Positions 1 through 7,395 of a stretch of 26,626 nucleotides of DNA are shown here, in pieces. The stretch covers positions 1 to 26,626 of the IMG/VR virus record IMGVR_UViG_3300035188_001367. The stretch is one strand, 5' to 3'. This stretch comes from a virus. The number at the start of each line of letters is the position of its first letter. Position 1 is the stretch's first letter. The position numbers were made by a program, and so were the translations under genes. The notes under the pieces are model-generated. The model was not told the origin of the DNA, searched no databases, and was given only the letters and a program-made list of their open reading frames with translations.

Positions 1-876
1 TTGCAGTCACAGTTTAACTTGACAGTTACTGACACGCTAACAACTCCAGCTGGCACTTATTCAGGTTCTAATGCTTTTGCTGGTGGCGTACTGCTGCCTG
101 ATGGTCGAGTGTTCTGTGTGCCATTCAACAGCACTACAGCAAGGATTTACAATCCAGTTACTAACACGCTAACAACTCCAGCTGGCACTTATTCAGGTTC
201 TAATGCTTTTTTTGGTGGCGTACTGCTGCCTGATGGTCGAGTGTTCTGTGTGCCATTCAGCAGCACTACAGCAAGGATTTACAATCCAGTTACTGACACG
301 CTAACAACTCCAGCTGGCACTTATCCAGGCTCTAATGCTTTTGCTGGTGGCGTACTGCTGCCTGATGGTCGAGTGTTCTGTGTGCCATTCAGCAGCACTA
401 CAGCAAGGATTTACAATCCAGTTACTGACACGCTAACAACTCCAGCTGGCACTTATCCAGGCTCTAATGCTTTTGCTGGTGGCGTACTGCTGCCTGATGG
501 TCGAGTGTTCTGTGTGCCACGCGACAGCACTACAGCAAGGATTTACAATCCAGTTACTGACACGCTAACAACTCCAGCTGGCACTTATTCAGGTTCTAAT
601 GCTTTTTTTGGTGGCGTACTGCTGCCTGATGGTCGAGTGTTCTGTGTGCCACGCAACAGCACTACAGCAAGGATTTACAATCCAGTTACTGACACGCTAA
701 CAACTCCAGCTGGCACTTATCCAGGTTCTAATGCTTTTTTTGGTGGCGTACTGCTGCCTGATGGTCGAGTGTTCTGTGTGCCATTCAGCAGCACTACAGC
801 AAGGATTTACGGCACTGCATTATCGCCACTGCTGCCACTTGATGCTGTGCTTAGCCCCTACCTGAACAAATTTTAA
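1..876 (+). CDS. Kelch-like repeat (beta-propeller) protein, probable phage fibre/receptor-binding protein, 5' partial
   Basis: The reading frame is open from the first base, so the gene probably begins upstream of the window; the TTG at position 1 need not be the start. Residues 7-270 are six tandem 44-residue units, each with the core GGVLLPDGRVFCVP followed by TTARIY, a pattern typical of Kelch/beta-propeller blades. About 21 residues without repeat close the protein. Units differ only at a few fixed positions (S/P before GSNAF, A/F before GG, and FNS/FSS/RDS/RNS after CVP), which would be surface loops in a propeller. Codon use is AT-richer than the head and tail genes downstream, which suggests separate acquisition. 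Propeller repeats are common in phage fibres and adhesins; the fibre role is inferred from the phage context and from the small gene that follows 2 bases later. An unrelated host surface protein remains possible. Confidence 0.7.
   Translation: MQSQFNLTVTDTLTTPAGTYSGSNAFAGGVLLPDGRVFCVPFNSTTARIYNPVTNTLTTPAGTYSGSNAFFGGVLLPDGRVFCVPFSSTTARIYNPVTDTLTTPAGTYPGSNAFAGGVLLPDGRVFCVPFSSTTARIYNPVTDTLTTPAGTYPGSNAFAGGVLLPDGRVFCVPRDSTTARIYNPVTDTLTTPAGTYSGSNAFFGGVLLPDGRVFCVPRNSTTARIYNPVTDTLTTPAGTYPGSNAFFGGVLLPDGRVFCVPFSSTTARIYGTALSPLLPLDAVLSPYLNKF
19..810 (+). repeat. Six tandem 132-bp direct repeats inside the Kelch-like gene
   Basis: Units start at 19, 151, 283, 415, 547 and 679. Each is exactly 132 bp (44 codons). 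They are nearly identical at the DNA level, including third codon positions, so the array was amplified or homogenised recently. Differences sit at four small sites that are reassorted among units. Confidence 0.95.
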
Positions 877-878
877 CC

Positions 879-1406
879 ATGACCCACGCCATCATCCTCA
901 ACAACCAAATCACCACCCACGGCGACTACCGCACCCTGTGGCCAAATACATCATTCTCGGCGCTCGGCCCCAATGCTGAGTTCCTCGCTGAGAACAACGC
1001 AGTTGCCATCCGCAGCGACCCGCCACACGACCCGGAAACCCAGATCCTGCAGCCCTGTGAGCCGTATCTGCTCAATGGCGTGGCGTACAACATGGAAACC
1101 GTCGATCGCTCGCCGGCAATCGAGCCAACGCCTGAGCCGCAGTGGATTCAGTTTGGGTTGGAGCTGGCTGGCGTGCCTGCCATACACGAGCTGTTGGGTA
1201 CGGTGGAATCTGTCAATCGCCCACTTGAGCGGATGCTGAGCGGTGGGCTACTGCAAGCGGCTGAGGGAAATCCGCGCACCTTTTTAGCGGCTTGGGCCAA
1301 GGTTGCTGAGCTAGGCTTGGTCAGCTCGGAATTGATACCTGCCATCACAGCGCTGGCCGCGACCCACGGCCTCCCGGCTGAGTTTATCGCGGGACTTGAT
1401 GCGTGA
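879..1406 (+). CDS. Hypothetical phage protein, possibly tail-fibre associated
   Basis: A 175-residue protein starting at ATG 879, two bases after the stop of the repeat-protein gene. I do not recognise a family with certainty. The N-terminal half (about residues 1-85) is polar and proline-rich; the C-terminal half (about 90-175) is predicted mostly helical, with stretches such as FGLELAGVPAIHELLG and a closing Ala/Leu-rich helix. No signal peptide or membrane segment is seen. A small protein encoded directly behind a fibre gene is often a fibre assembly chaperone or a fibre-linked protein; that is an inference from position only. Its 3' end overlaps the ATG (1399) of the next, apparently damaged, gene. 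Confidence 0.6.
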   Translation: MTHAIILNNQITTHGDYRTLWPNTSFSALGPNAEFLAENNAVAIRSDPPHDPETQILQPCEPYLLNGVAYNMETVDRSPAIEPTPEPQWIQFGLELAGVPAIHELLGTVESVNRPLERMLSGGLLQAAEGNPRTFLAAWAKVAELGLVSSELIPAITALAATHGLPAEFIAGLDA

Positions 1407-1503
1407 GTACGTCAGCCCCCAGTACCCGTAAACAGGTCCTGATAACTGGATTGAAGCGGGCAACCATACCGGTGCCAGACTGAGGCTAAAGCGCATCGAA
1501 CCT
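1399..1503 (+). pseudogene. Probable original 5' end of the next gene, cut off by an in-frame TAA at 1429-1431
   Basis: ATG 1399 overlaps the stop of the upstream gene by 8 bases and has a GCGGGA purine stretch just before it, the same coupled layout used by its neighbours. It reads MREYVSPQYP, then TAA (1429-1431), then continues in the same frame as TGPDNWIEAGNHTGARLRLK and on into the intact 90-residue frame at 1504. The sequence between the TAA and 1504 has no other stop and looks like coding sequence. The simplest reading is a sense codon (for example TAC, Tyr) changed to TAA by one base. The alternative is that translation really starts at 1504 and this stretch is a leader. Confidence 0.5.
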
Positions 1504-1776
1504 ATGGACCGACGAACCGAAATGGTGACGCTGGCCACCGAGCTGCTCAGCGAGCAAATCAGACCGGTGCGGATCCTCTCGATTTCTGACCAGGGCGGCG
1601 AGCCCCAGGGAGAGTTTGTGTCCAACCAGCAGCGCTTCACGTTCAAGTTCACCAAACGCGGCATGGTTACCTACCGACCGAAAGGCACGGGCCAGAGCGA
1701 CCGGGGCGACAGCCGCATTGATGCCCTGCAGGCCCGGCTCGAGCGCATGAAAACTCTTCTCGGAGTATCCCGATGA
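1504..1776 (+). CDS. Small hypothetical phage protein (start uncertain)
   Basis: A 90-residue frame from ATG 1504, the first plausible start after the in-frame TAA at 1429. No Shine-Dalgarno sequence precedes 1504, which supports the idea that the natural start is ATG 1399 and that the gene is nonsense-mutated. The protein is basic and polar. Its C-terminal helix (DSRIDALQARLERMK) resembles the RIDALR segments found twice in the 898-residue protein downstream. It overlaps the following gene by ATGA (1773-1776). No family or function is recognised. Confidence 0.6.
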   Translation: MDRRTEMVTLATELLSEQIRPVRILSISDQGGEPQGEFVSNQQRFTFKFTKRGMVTYRPKGTGQSDRGDSRIDALQARLERMKTLLGVSR

Positions 1777-2270
1777 ACTGGCTTGATCGACTGCTGGACC
1801 CCCTCCTGGATCGCCTCGTCCTGAAACTGGCAAACAAGGTCCGCCCACAGCTGAACGGGGCGATCGATGCCGCGCTGGATCGGGCGGAAGACCGGATCGA
1901 CACGGCCCTCGAGGGACTGGAGGAGCGGCTGCTGGCGGTGGCCACAAAGCCCATCGAAGACCTGAAAGCGGCGCTGGCGCCGGTCATCACCTTCCAACAA
2001 CAGGTGGTGGATGCCGAAAGGCTCCGGGCTGATGTCTGGTCGCAAGCTGCAGAGATCCAGCAGCAGGCGATGACGACCCTTGCACCGGGGGCTCGATTCC
2101 CGACGCATCAGGAGGTTGAGGAGGCTGCCAAGGCAGCCGGGATGACTCCCGCCGCAGACGTGAGGGCCGCGATCACCTCCGCAGCCTCTTCGGCAAGTGC
2201 TGCCGCGGCGGACCACCTGCGCAGCCGCCTGACACCGCCACGGCCGTGGAAGGAGATCCCTGATCGATGA
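1773..2270 (+). CDS. Hypothetical helical protein
   Basis: A 165-residue protein starting at ATG 1773, in a 4-base ATGA overlap with the preceding gene and ending in an ATGA overlap with the next, so it is translationally coupled on both sides. The first 75 residues are amphipathic and charged (LLDPLLDRLVLKLANKVRP, then repeated DRAEDRIDTALEGLEER), consistent with a coiled coil. The middle continues helical and the C-terminal third is Ala-rich and probably flexible. There is no signal peptide, cysteine cluster or recognisable catalytic motif. Position between small virion-region genes and the large ParB-like protein suggests a phage accessory or virion-associated protein, but no function can be assigned. 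Confidence 0.65.
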   Translation: MNWLDRLLDPLLDRLVLKLANKVRPQLNGAIDAALDRAEDRIDTALEGLEERLLAVATKPIEDLKAALAPVITFQQQVVDAERLRADVWSQAAEIQQQAMTTLAPGARFPTHQEVEEAAKAAGMTPAADVRAAITSAASSASAAAADHLRSRLTPPRPWKEIPDR

Positions 2271-4963
2271 GTCGTCACCAGGCCCTGCAGGATCGCCTCT
2301 CGGCCATCGAGGCCCAGTTGCCTGTATCGACGGCCCGGCAGGCCCTGCCCCGCCGGCCGGCGGCCCTGCGGCATGACGCTGCCGATCGGGTCTCCCCGGT
2401 GCTGCAGCAGCTGCTGGCGGAGGTGCTCCCCGGGGCCCTGGTGCTCGACTGGCGCCAGGACGGTGCGATCCATGCCGGCCGGATGGTCGCCGACGGCCTG
2501 GTCTACCGCTTTCGTGTCGATGCGGAAGGTGTCGGCTACCGGCCCGCCTGGGACGGCATCGGTGAGCGTGGCTGGGAGCTGAGATCGGATTCGTTCCTGC
2601 AGCTGCGGGCTCCTGCCGTGCGGATGGATTTCCGCCGCAGTAACCGGGCCACCGGTCAGAAGCGCAAATGCACCACCGGCTACAGCTGCGGATCGGCCTG
2701 CATCTCCCTGCAGAAGGAGTGCCGGATCAGCCCGGGCAGCGCGATCGGCAAGGCTCGCCTGCGGCGTCTGCAGCAGCTGGCGGCCGCCGGCGACAAGGCC
2801 GCCGTGGCCACCGCCTCTCAGGTGTCGGCCGCCCGGGGAGTGGCTGCAGGAGAGCGGCAACAGGAGCGCACCACCAAACGGGTGGAAAAGCTGCTGGCCC
2901 GGCCCGAGATTGCCGAGTACCTGCGCACCGGCAAGCTCCCCGAGGCCGCCAGCGCTTCCACGGAGCCCGGCACCGTCCGCAACATGAAGCCCGGTGAGAT
3001 CGTCTTCGATCCAGGGCGGTTCCAGTACAAGTTGAACGCCACTGAGGGCACCGGTGAGGTGGGCAGCCTCTCGGGTGTTCGCAAGTGGGATCCAAACCTC
3101 GCCGGCGTGATGAGCGTCTGGAAGGACCCAGCCGACGGCAAGGTCTACGTGGTGAACGGCCACAACCGGATGGCCCTGGCCCGGCGCCTGGGAGCCGAGG
3201 AGGTGACCGTGCGCTTCCTCAACGCAAAAACCGCCACCGAAGCCCGGGCGATCGGCGCCATGCAGAACATTGCCGAGGGTGCCGGCACCCCGATGGATGC
3301 CGCCAAATTTTTCCGCGACACTGGCATCAGGTCCCAGACTGATGTGGAGGCCAAGGGCCTGCCGCTGCGCAGCGGCCAGGCGGAGAAGGGCCTCAAACTC
3401 AGCAAGCTGCCCGGCGAGGTGTTCAACGCCGTGGTGCGCGGTGATCTGAGCGTGAACCGCGGCGCGATCATTGGCGGCAGCGGCCTCGATGAGGCAAAGC
3501 AGCGGGAGGTGTTCAAGATGATCGGCTCCCGCAAGGGCATTGCTGATCAGACGCTGCTCGAGCTGGTGGAACATGCCGCTGCCAGCGAGCAGCGCACCCA
3601 GACCACGATGGACCTCTTCGGGATGAGCCAGGAGGTCAAGGACAACCTCTTCACCCGGGCCAAGCTCTCCGCCGGCCTGAAGGCCAAAATCACGCGGGAG
3701 AAGCGCCTGTTTGGCACCGTCTCCAAGAGCAGAGCAGCCTCCACCCTCGCGGAGAAGGCTGGCAACGTGATCAACCAGCAGCAGAGCGCCAAGGTTGCCG
3801 GCGAGGCCAGCGAGGCCCTGTCGGTGTTCGAGCGTCTGAAAAGCTCCAGCGGGCCCATCAGCTCCGCTCTCAACCGAGCCGCTGATCGAGTGGAAGCGGG
3901 CGAATCTGAAACGAAGGTGCGGCAGGAGCTGGAGCGGGACGTGTTCGCCGCTGTAGAGCAGGAGCTGGAGGCCCTGGGTCTGCGCAAGCGGCCCCGGGCC
4001 GACAGCCTGCAGGAGCGAATCGACGCCCTTCGGCGGAGATGCAGCACGGGCTACAGCTGCGGGGCGACGTGCATCAGCCTCCGGAAGGAGTGCCGCACCA
4101 GCCCGGGCAGCGCCATCGGCAAGGAGCGCCTGAAGCGGCTGCTGGCCGTGGCCGGTGGCGGCGCCTCCTCTCAGCGGGGGATCGCCCCAGTGAAGGCCGA
4201 GGAGGCTGGGAAGATGGCCCAGGCCATCACCGCCGGCCGGGCCCAGCGGGCGGCACAGCTGCGCGGTGCCAGGGCCCAGCAGAAACCGGCTGAGGCCCCC
4301 ACCCTTGATCAGGAGATCAAGAGGCTGGCCAGCGCCCTTGCCACCAGCAAGCAGAGCCAGAGCTCGCTCTTCGGTGCCACCGAATACGACCAGACCATGC
4401 CGCTGTTCCAGCAGCCGGCCGCCGCCGCCGGGCCGCGGCAGACGCCGAAGATCAGCGACGTGCTTCGCGCGACCACCGAGCAACTGAAAGCGGCCGATGC
4501 CCGCCAGATGGGCAAGATCGCCGAGAACCTCTTCGAGGCCGGCTGGACGATCGATCGCCGCACCCGCTACCGGGGCATAAGCAAAGACCAGGCGCGCGAA
4601 CAGTTCAAGGTGGAGTTCATGCAGAAGATGCAACAGCAGGCCGCCTCACCCGAGGCTGCCGCCAACTCCGCTGCCATGCGCCAACGTGCCGGGGCCTCCG
4701 GCAGCGTCGCCGGGGCCATGAAGAGCATCCTCGAGGACATGCAGGCCCAGGACCAGCGATTGGAAGACCTGCAGCGCCAATCCATCGATCTGCGCATCCA
4801 GGCCGAGGAGCAGTTCGGCGCCCTGGGCGGTGAGGATCCAACCCTGGGCGGCGGCCGGCCGCGGCGACGCCTCGGCGGCGGCCGTCGCCGTGATGCCGCT
4901 GCCGACATTCTGGAGGCCCGGATCGATGCCCTCCGGATGCAATGCGCCACCCTGGCCCAATGA
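2267..4963 (+). CDS. Large polyvalent phage protein with DdrB-like ParB domain and two Cys-rich modules
   Basis: An 898-residue protein, coupled to its neighbours by ATGA overlaps at both ends. Residues about 240-355 form a ParB/DdrB-like fold: MKPGEIVFDP at the start, then KVYVVNGHNRMALARRLG around 293-310, equivalent to the conserved DG(H)xRxxA...LG signature. Helical sequence to about 590 follows, as in phage polyvalent proteins with a DdrB-like ParB domain. On each side lies a copy of CxTGYSCGxxCISLxKEC plus SPGSAIGK: Cys135/141/145/152 and Cys592/598/602/609, spaced C-x5-C-x3-C-x6-C. They could bind a metal or form disulfides. The last third is helical and Gln/Ala-rich. Polyvalent proteins are typically injected with phage DNA and protect it or modify the host cell; that role here is inference. 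Its place just before the head genes fits a minor virion protein. Confidence 0.7.
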   Translation: MSRHQALQDRLSAIEAQLPVSTARQALPRRPAALRHDAADRVSPVLQQLLAEVLPGALVLDWRQDGAIHAGRMVADGLVYRFRVDAEGVGYRPAWDGIGERGWELRSDSFLQLRAPAVRMDFRRSNRATGQKRKCTTGYSCGSACISLQKECRISPGSAIGKARLRRLQQLAAAGDKAAVATASQVSAARGVAAGERQQERTTKRVEKLLARPEIAEYLRTGKLPEAASASTEPGTVRNMKPGEIVFDPGRFQYKLNATEGTGEVGSLSGVRKWDPNLAGVMSVWKDPADGKVYVVNGHNRMALARRLGAEEVTVRFLNAKTATEARAIGAMQNIAEGAGTPMDAAKFFRDTGIRSQTDVEAKGLPLRSGQAEKGLKLSKLPGEVFNAVVRGDLSVNRGAIIGGSGLDEAKQREVFKMIGSRKGIADQTLLELVEHAAASEQRTQTTMDLFGMSQEVKDNLFTRAKLSAGLKAKITREKRLFGTVSKSRAASTLAEKAGNVINQQQSAKVAGEASEALSVFERLKSSSGPISSALNRAADRVEAGESETKVRQELERDVFAAVEQELEALGLRKRPRADSLQERIDALRRRCSTGYSCGATCISLRKECRTSPGSAIGKERLKRLLAVAGGGASSQRGIAPVKAEEAGKMAQAITAGRAQRAAQLRGARAQQKPAEAPTLDQEIKRLASALATSKQSQSSLFGATEYDQTMPLFQQPAAAAGPRQTPKISDVLRATTEQLKAADARQMGKIAENLFEAGWTIDRRTRYRGISKDQAREQFKVEFMQKMQQQAASPEAAANSAAMRQRAGASGSVAGAMKSILEDMQAQDQRLEDLQRQSIDLRIQAEEQFGALGGEDPTLGGGRPRRRLGGGRRRDAAADILEARIDALRMQCATLAQ

Positions 4964-5124
4964 GCACCCCCCAGACCCCCAGCTCTATCCCCGAGGCCCC
5001 CCGGGCCGATGGCGAGCCCATCGACTGGGCCAACGTGGCCGTGGAGACCACGGTGATGCTGCGCCTCCAGCAGACACCCCCTTTGGCCACTGCTCGCCAG
5101 GGCCAGCCCCCGGCCAAGCGCTGA
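4960..5124 (+). CDS. Small hypothetical protein
   Basis: A 54-residue protein from ATG 4960, which overlaps the stop of the large polyvalent gene (ATGA). A longer reading from 4942 is possible but would lose that coupling. The N-terminal half is Pro/Ser-rich; the core IDWANVAVETTVMLRLQ could be one helix. No family is recognised. Its stop (5122-5124) directly abuts the stop of the reverse-strand regulator gene, so the two genes converge tail to tail with no spacer. Confidence 0.5.
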   Translation: MSTPQTPSSIPEAPRADGEPIDWANVAVETTVMLRLQQTPPLATARQGQPPAKR

Positions 5125-5352
5125 TCAGAGCCCCAGCAGCAGGGCCGGATCGATCGCCAGCAGCAGGCAGATCGATCGCAGCTGGCCTGGGTTGGGATCC
5201 CGCTCGCCGGAGCACCAGCGGCTCACGGCGCTGCGGTGCACCTCCAGGTGCTGCGCCAGCTGCTGCTGGCTGACGCCCCGCTGCTGCATAATCACGCCCA
5301 AACGTGCACCCAACAGGCGCCGCACCATTGCGTCTGGCAGGAGAGTGGGCAC
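5125..5352 (-). CDS. XRE/Cro-type helix-turn-helix regulator
   Basis: A 75-residue protein read right to left from a GTG start (5350-5352); an in-frame ATG lies nine codons in. Residues about 15-70 match a complete HTH_3/XRE domain: LGVIMQQRGVSQQQLAQHLE is helices 1-2, followed by the recognition helix VHRSAVSRWCSGER and the closing PNPGQLRSICLLL. It is only the DNA-binding domain, with no dimerisation or protease-sensing part, so it resembles a Cro-like or plasmid/prophage regulator. It lies antisense between + strand late genes and would fire into the end of the upstream operon. Likely target sites would be in the 75-base gap 5353-5427, but I see no clear operator repeat there. Confidence 0.8.
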   Translation of the reverse strand: MPTLLPDAMVRRLLGARLGVIMQQRGVSQQQLAQHLEVHRSAVSRWCSGERDPNPGQLRSICLLLAIDPALLLGL

Positions 5353-5427
5353 GGTGCGTTTATGGCATCAACAGGCGCAAGGTAGATCCGGCGGCCCCAT
5401 CTTGCTGGCAGCTCCTGCTATCTGCCG

Positions 5428-6723
5428 GTGCAATTCCGCTTGGATCGCTCCAACCTACCCGCCAGCTTTCTGGAAACTCCAGAGGGCTACGTGCGCGTGC
5501 GTGGGACGTTCTCCCGCAGCGGCTGCCAGACCTACACCAACCCGGATGGGTCGAAACGGGTCGAATATCGCCCGCCGGAAGAGGTGTCCCGTCCGGATTC
5601 TCTTCTGTCGATGGGCGGCCTGCCGGTGACGCTGGAGCATCCGCCCCAGCTGCTCACGCCCGACACCGTGCGGCAACACACCCGGGGCCACAGCGGCACC
5701 CAGGTGGAGTTCACCGACGGCTTTGTGCATGGCACCGTCACCCTGACGGATCGAGAAGCCATCGAGGCCGTCAAGCGTCGCGATGCGGTTGAGCTCTCCG
5801 TGGGCTACCGCTGCGAGTACGACCCCACGCCGGGCACAGCCCCCGATGGCACCCGGTACGACGGCGTGCAGCGGAACATCAGCGGGAACCATCTCGCCGT
5901 CACCCGCAAGGCCCGCGCGGGCTCCGAAGTGTGCCTGCACTTCGACTCCGCCGATGCCGACGACCCGCCGATCGTCGCTGTTTCCGCCGATCTCCTCCCT
6001 TCCCTTCCTGAGGCCACCCCCATGCCCGCTCCCGCTCAACCCACCGACCGTGCCGACATGAAGAGTTCCGCCAAGTCCAAGGCAAACGCCGAGGAAGAGA
6101 TGGACCCCGAAGAAATGGAAGGCGAGGGCGAGATGGACCCCAAAGAGAAGGAAGACGGCTACGGCATGGCCAAGGGCAAGCGAGCCCGCGGCGATTCCGC
6201 CACCCCCGGCCGCAGCGTGCCGTGGGAGGTCTACAAGGCCACCGTTGACGACCTGGCCGCCGCCGAGCTGCGCTTCGACAGCCTGGCGGAGCAGCTGAGC
6301 GAGTTGGAGGCTTTGGTGGCCCAACGGGTTGATTCCGCCCCGGAACCTGATCCGGAGCTGATTCAGCAGCTGGTGGCCGAGCGCGTCGACGTGCTCGAGA
6401 AGGCCAGCCTGATCATGGGCGGCCAGCGCGAGCGGCACGACGGCCTCAGCAACCGCGAGGTGCAGGTGCTCGCCCTCGAGGCTGCTGAGGTGCGCATCGA
6501 TGGCATCGAGAACCGCAGCGACGAGTACATCGCCGCCCGCTTCGATGCCGCCTACGAGGCTGCCGAACAGGTGCCCTACCAGGCCGATGCCGCCCAGATG
6601 CTGGCCCGCCAGTTGCAGGGCATCACCACCGGCCCCCGCACCGACGGCGCCGATGGCATCGCAGCGGCCGCGGCGGAGCACCAGAAAGCGCTGGCCAACG
6701 CCTGGCAGGACCCCGCCAGCTGA
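5428..6723 (+). CDS. DUF2213-type prohead protease, probably fused to a scaffold domain
   Basis: A 431-residue protein. Residues 1-180 match the DUF2213 family of head maturation proteins: TLEHPP with His71, VELSVGY with Ser124, and NHLAVTRKARAGSEV at 154-168. His and Ser in these motifs are the expected catalytic residues of this protease fold. Residues 180-260 form a low-complexity acidic linker (EEEMDPEEMEGEGEMDP). Residues 265-431 are helical and Glu/Ala-rich, like a scaffolding domain. The family cleaves the scaffold and often the capsid protein inside the procapsid. The start is the GTG at 5428; an upstream in-frame TAG (5383) limits alternatives, and no good Shine-Dalgarno is present. 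The cement and major capsid genes follow. An internal ATG at 6022 (residue 199) after a pyrimidine-rich tract may start a separate scaffold product. Confidence 0.8.
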   Translation: MQFRLDRSNLPASFLETPEGYVRVRGTFSRSGCQTYTNPDGSKRVEYRPPEEVSRPDSLLSMGGLPVTLEHPPQLLTPDTVRQHTRGHSGTQVEFTDGFVHGTVTLTDREAIEAVKRRDAVELSVGYRCEYDPTPGTAPDGTRYDGVQRNISGNHLAVTRKARAGSEVCLHFDSADADDPPIVAVSADLLPSLPEATPMPAPAQPTDRADMKSSAKSKANAEEEMDPEEMEGEGEMDPKEKEDGYGMAKGKRARGDSATPGRSVPWEVYKATVDDLAAAELRFDSLAEQLSELEALVAQRVDSAPEPDPELIQQLVAERVDVLEKASLIMGGQRERHDGLSNREVQVLALEAAEVRIDGIENRSDEYIAARFDAAYEAAEQVPYQADAAQMLARQLQGITTGPRTDGADGIAAAAAEHQKALANAWQDPAS

Positions 6724-6770
6724 TTCCCCCCTAGCCCTTCCCCCTCCCCCCGCCCCTCCGCATTCCTTCC
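6724..6770 (+). promoter_or_regulatory. Pyrimidine-rich leader before the cement gene
   Basis: 42 of 47 bases between the protease stop and ATG 6771 are C or T, and there is no Shine-Dalgarno sequence. Similar leaders occur before 7396 and 8381. It may promote S1-type translation initiation, or hold an mRNA end or processing site; the role is unproven. Confidence 0.45.
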
Positions 6771-7343
6771 ATGGCTCAGACCTTCACCAACAACGCCGGC
6801 AGCATGAACCCCCAAGTGGGTGTGGGCCGTGACTACCCGATGCAGATGGCCATCGGCCGCATCGGCGAGCTGGCCGACATCAGCGGCAGCCGGATCATCA
6901 GCGGCAGCAACGAAACCAATGGCGTGTTGCCTTTTGGCGTGCCGCTGGTGCGCAACGGCTCCGGCGTGCTGCCCAACTCCGCCCAGGTGGCCACCGCCGC
7001 CGGCGCGATCCTCGGCATCTCGGTGCTCACCGATGTCCAGGAGCTCAGCCACCGTGATGCCGCGACTCCTTACCAGGAGGGCATTCATCCCGGTTATGCG
7101 GTGAACATCCTCAAGGAGGGCTCGATCTACATCGAGGTCTTCGAGGCCGTTGATCCCGGAGGGGCCCTGCGCTACTTCAAGTCCGGCGCCAATGCCGGCA
7201 AGTGGGGCAAGACGGCCTCGGCGGGCAACAGCCTCAACCTGGCTGCCGGCGCCTGGGAGATCGAACGCGGCGCCGCTGCCGGTGGCCTGCTGGTGCTGCG
7301 GGTCAACGCGCCTGCCGCGCTGACCTTCACCGCTGACACCTGA
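6771..7343 (+). CDS. Phage head decoration / structural cement protein (Gp24-like)
   Basis: A 190-residue protein between the maturation protease and the major capsid gene, the usual place for a cement protein. Features match the family of small beta-rich capsid decoration proteins: an N-terminal PMQMAIGRIGELADIS segment, then NGVLPFGVPLVRNGSG, AGAILGISVLTD, and GYAVNILKEGSIYIEVFEAV, alternating Gly-turns and beta strands to the end. No signal peptide or cysteine is present. Such proteins bind the outside of the expanded capsid and stabilise it against DNA pressure. The ATG at 6771 follows a C/T-rich leader with no Shine-Dalgarno sequence. Family name is by recognition of pattern and synteny, so the exact subfamily is uncertain. 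Confidence 0.7.
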   Translation: MAQTFTNNAGSMNPQVGVGRDYPMQMAIGRIGELADISGSRIISGSNETNGVLPFGVPLVRNGSGVLPNSAQVATAAGAILGISVLTDVQELSHRDAATPYQEGIHPGYAVNILKEGSIYIEVFEAVDPGGALRYFKSGANAGKWGKTASAGNSLNLAAGAWEIERGAAAGGLLVLRVNAPAALTFTADT

Positions 7344-7395
7344 TCCTCCCCACCATCCCCCTTCCTTCCCCCTGCCCCCTCCTGGAGCCCGAACA
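7344..7395 (+). promoter_or_regulatory. Pyrimidine-rich leader with a short Shine-Dalgarno before the capsid gene
   Basis: About four fifths of the 52 bases are C or T. A TGGAG sequence lies 9-10 bases before ATG 7396, so here a pyrimidine tract is combined with a normal ribosome-binding site. Confidence 0.45.

Noticed and set aside
19-810. CRISPR array or diversity-generating retroelement variable region
   Set aside because: Repeats are 132 bp, in-frame and without spacers, so not CRISPR. Differences are not limited to adenines and no reverse transcriptase or template repeat is present.
1403-1483. 26-codon frame starting at GTG in a GTGA overlap
   Set aside because: The overlapping frame from ATG 1399 continues as coding-like sequence after its TAA and explains this stretch better.
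2108-4633. Long reverse-strand open frame (841 codons)
   Set aside because: It lies antisense to the well-supported 898-residue gene. Its sequence is rich in Leu, Gly, Ala and His with no domain, as expected for the complement of GC-rich coding DNA.
5455-6681. Reverse-strand open frame (408 codons)
   Set aside because: Antisense to the DUF2213 protease gene; composition is that of a shadow frame.
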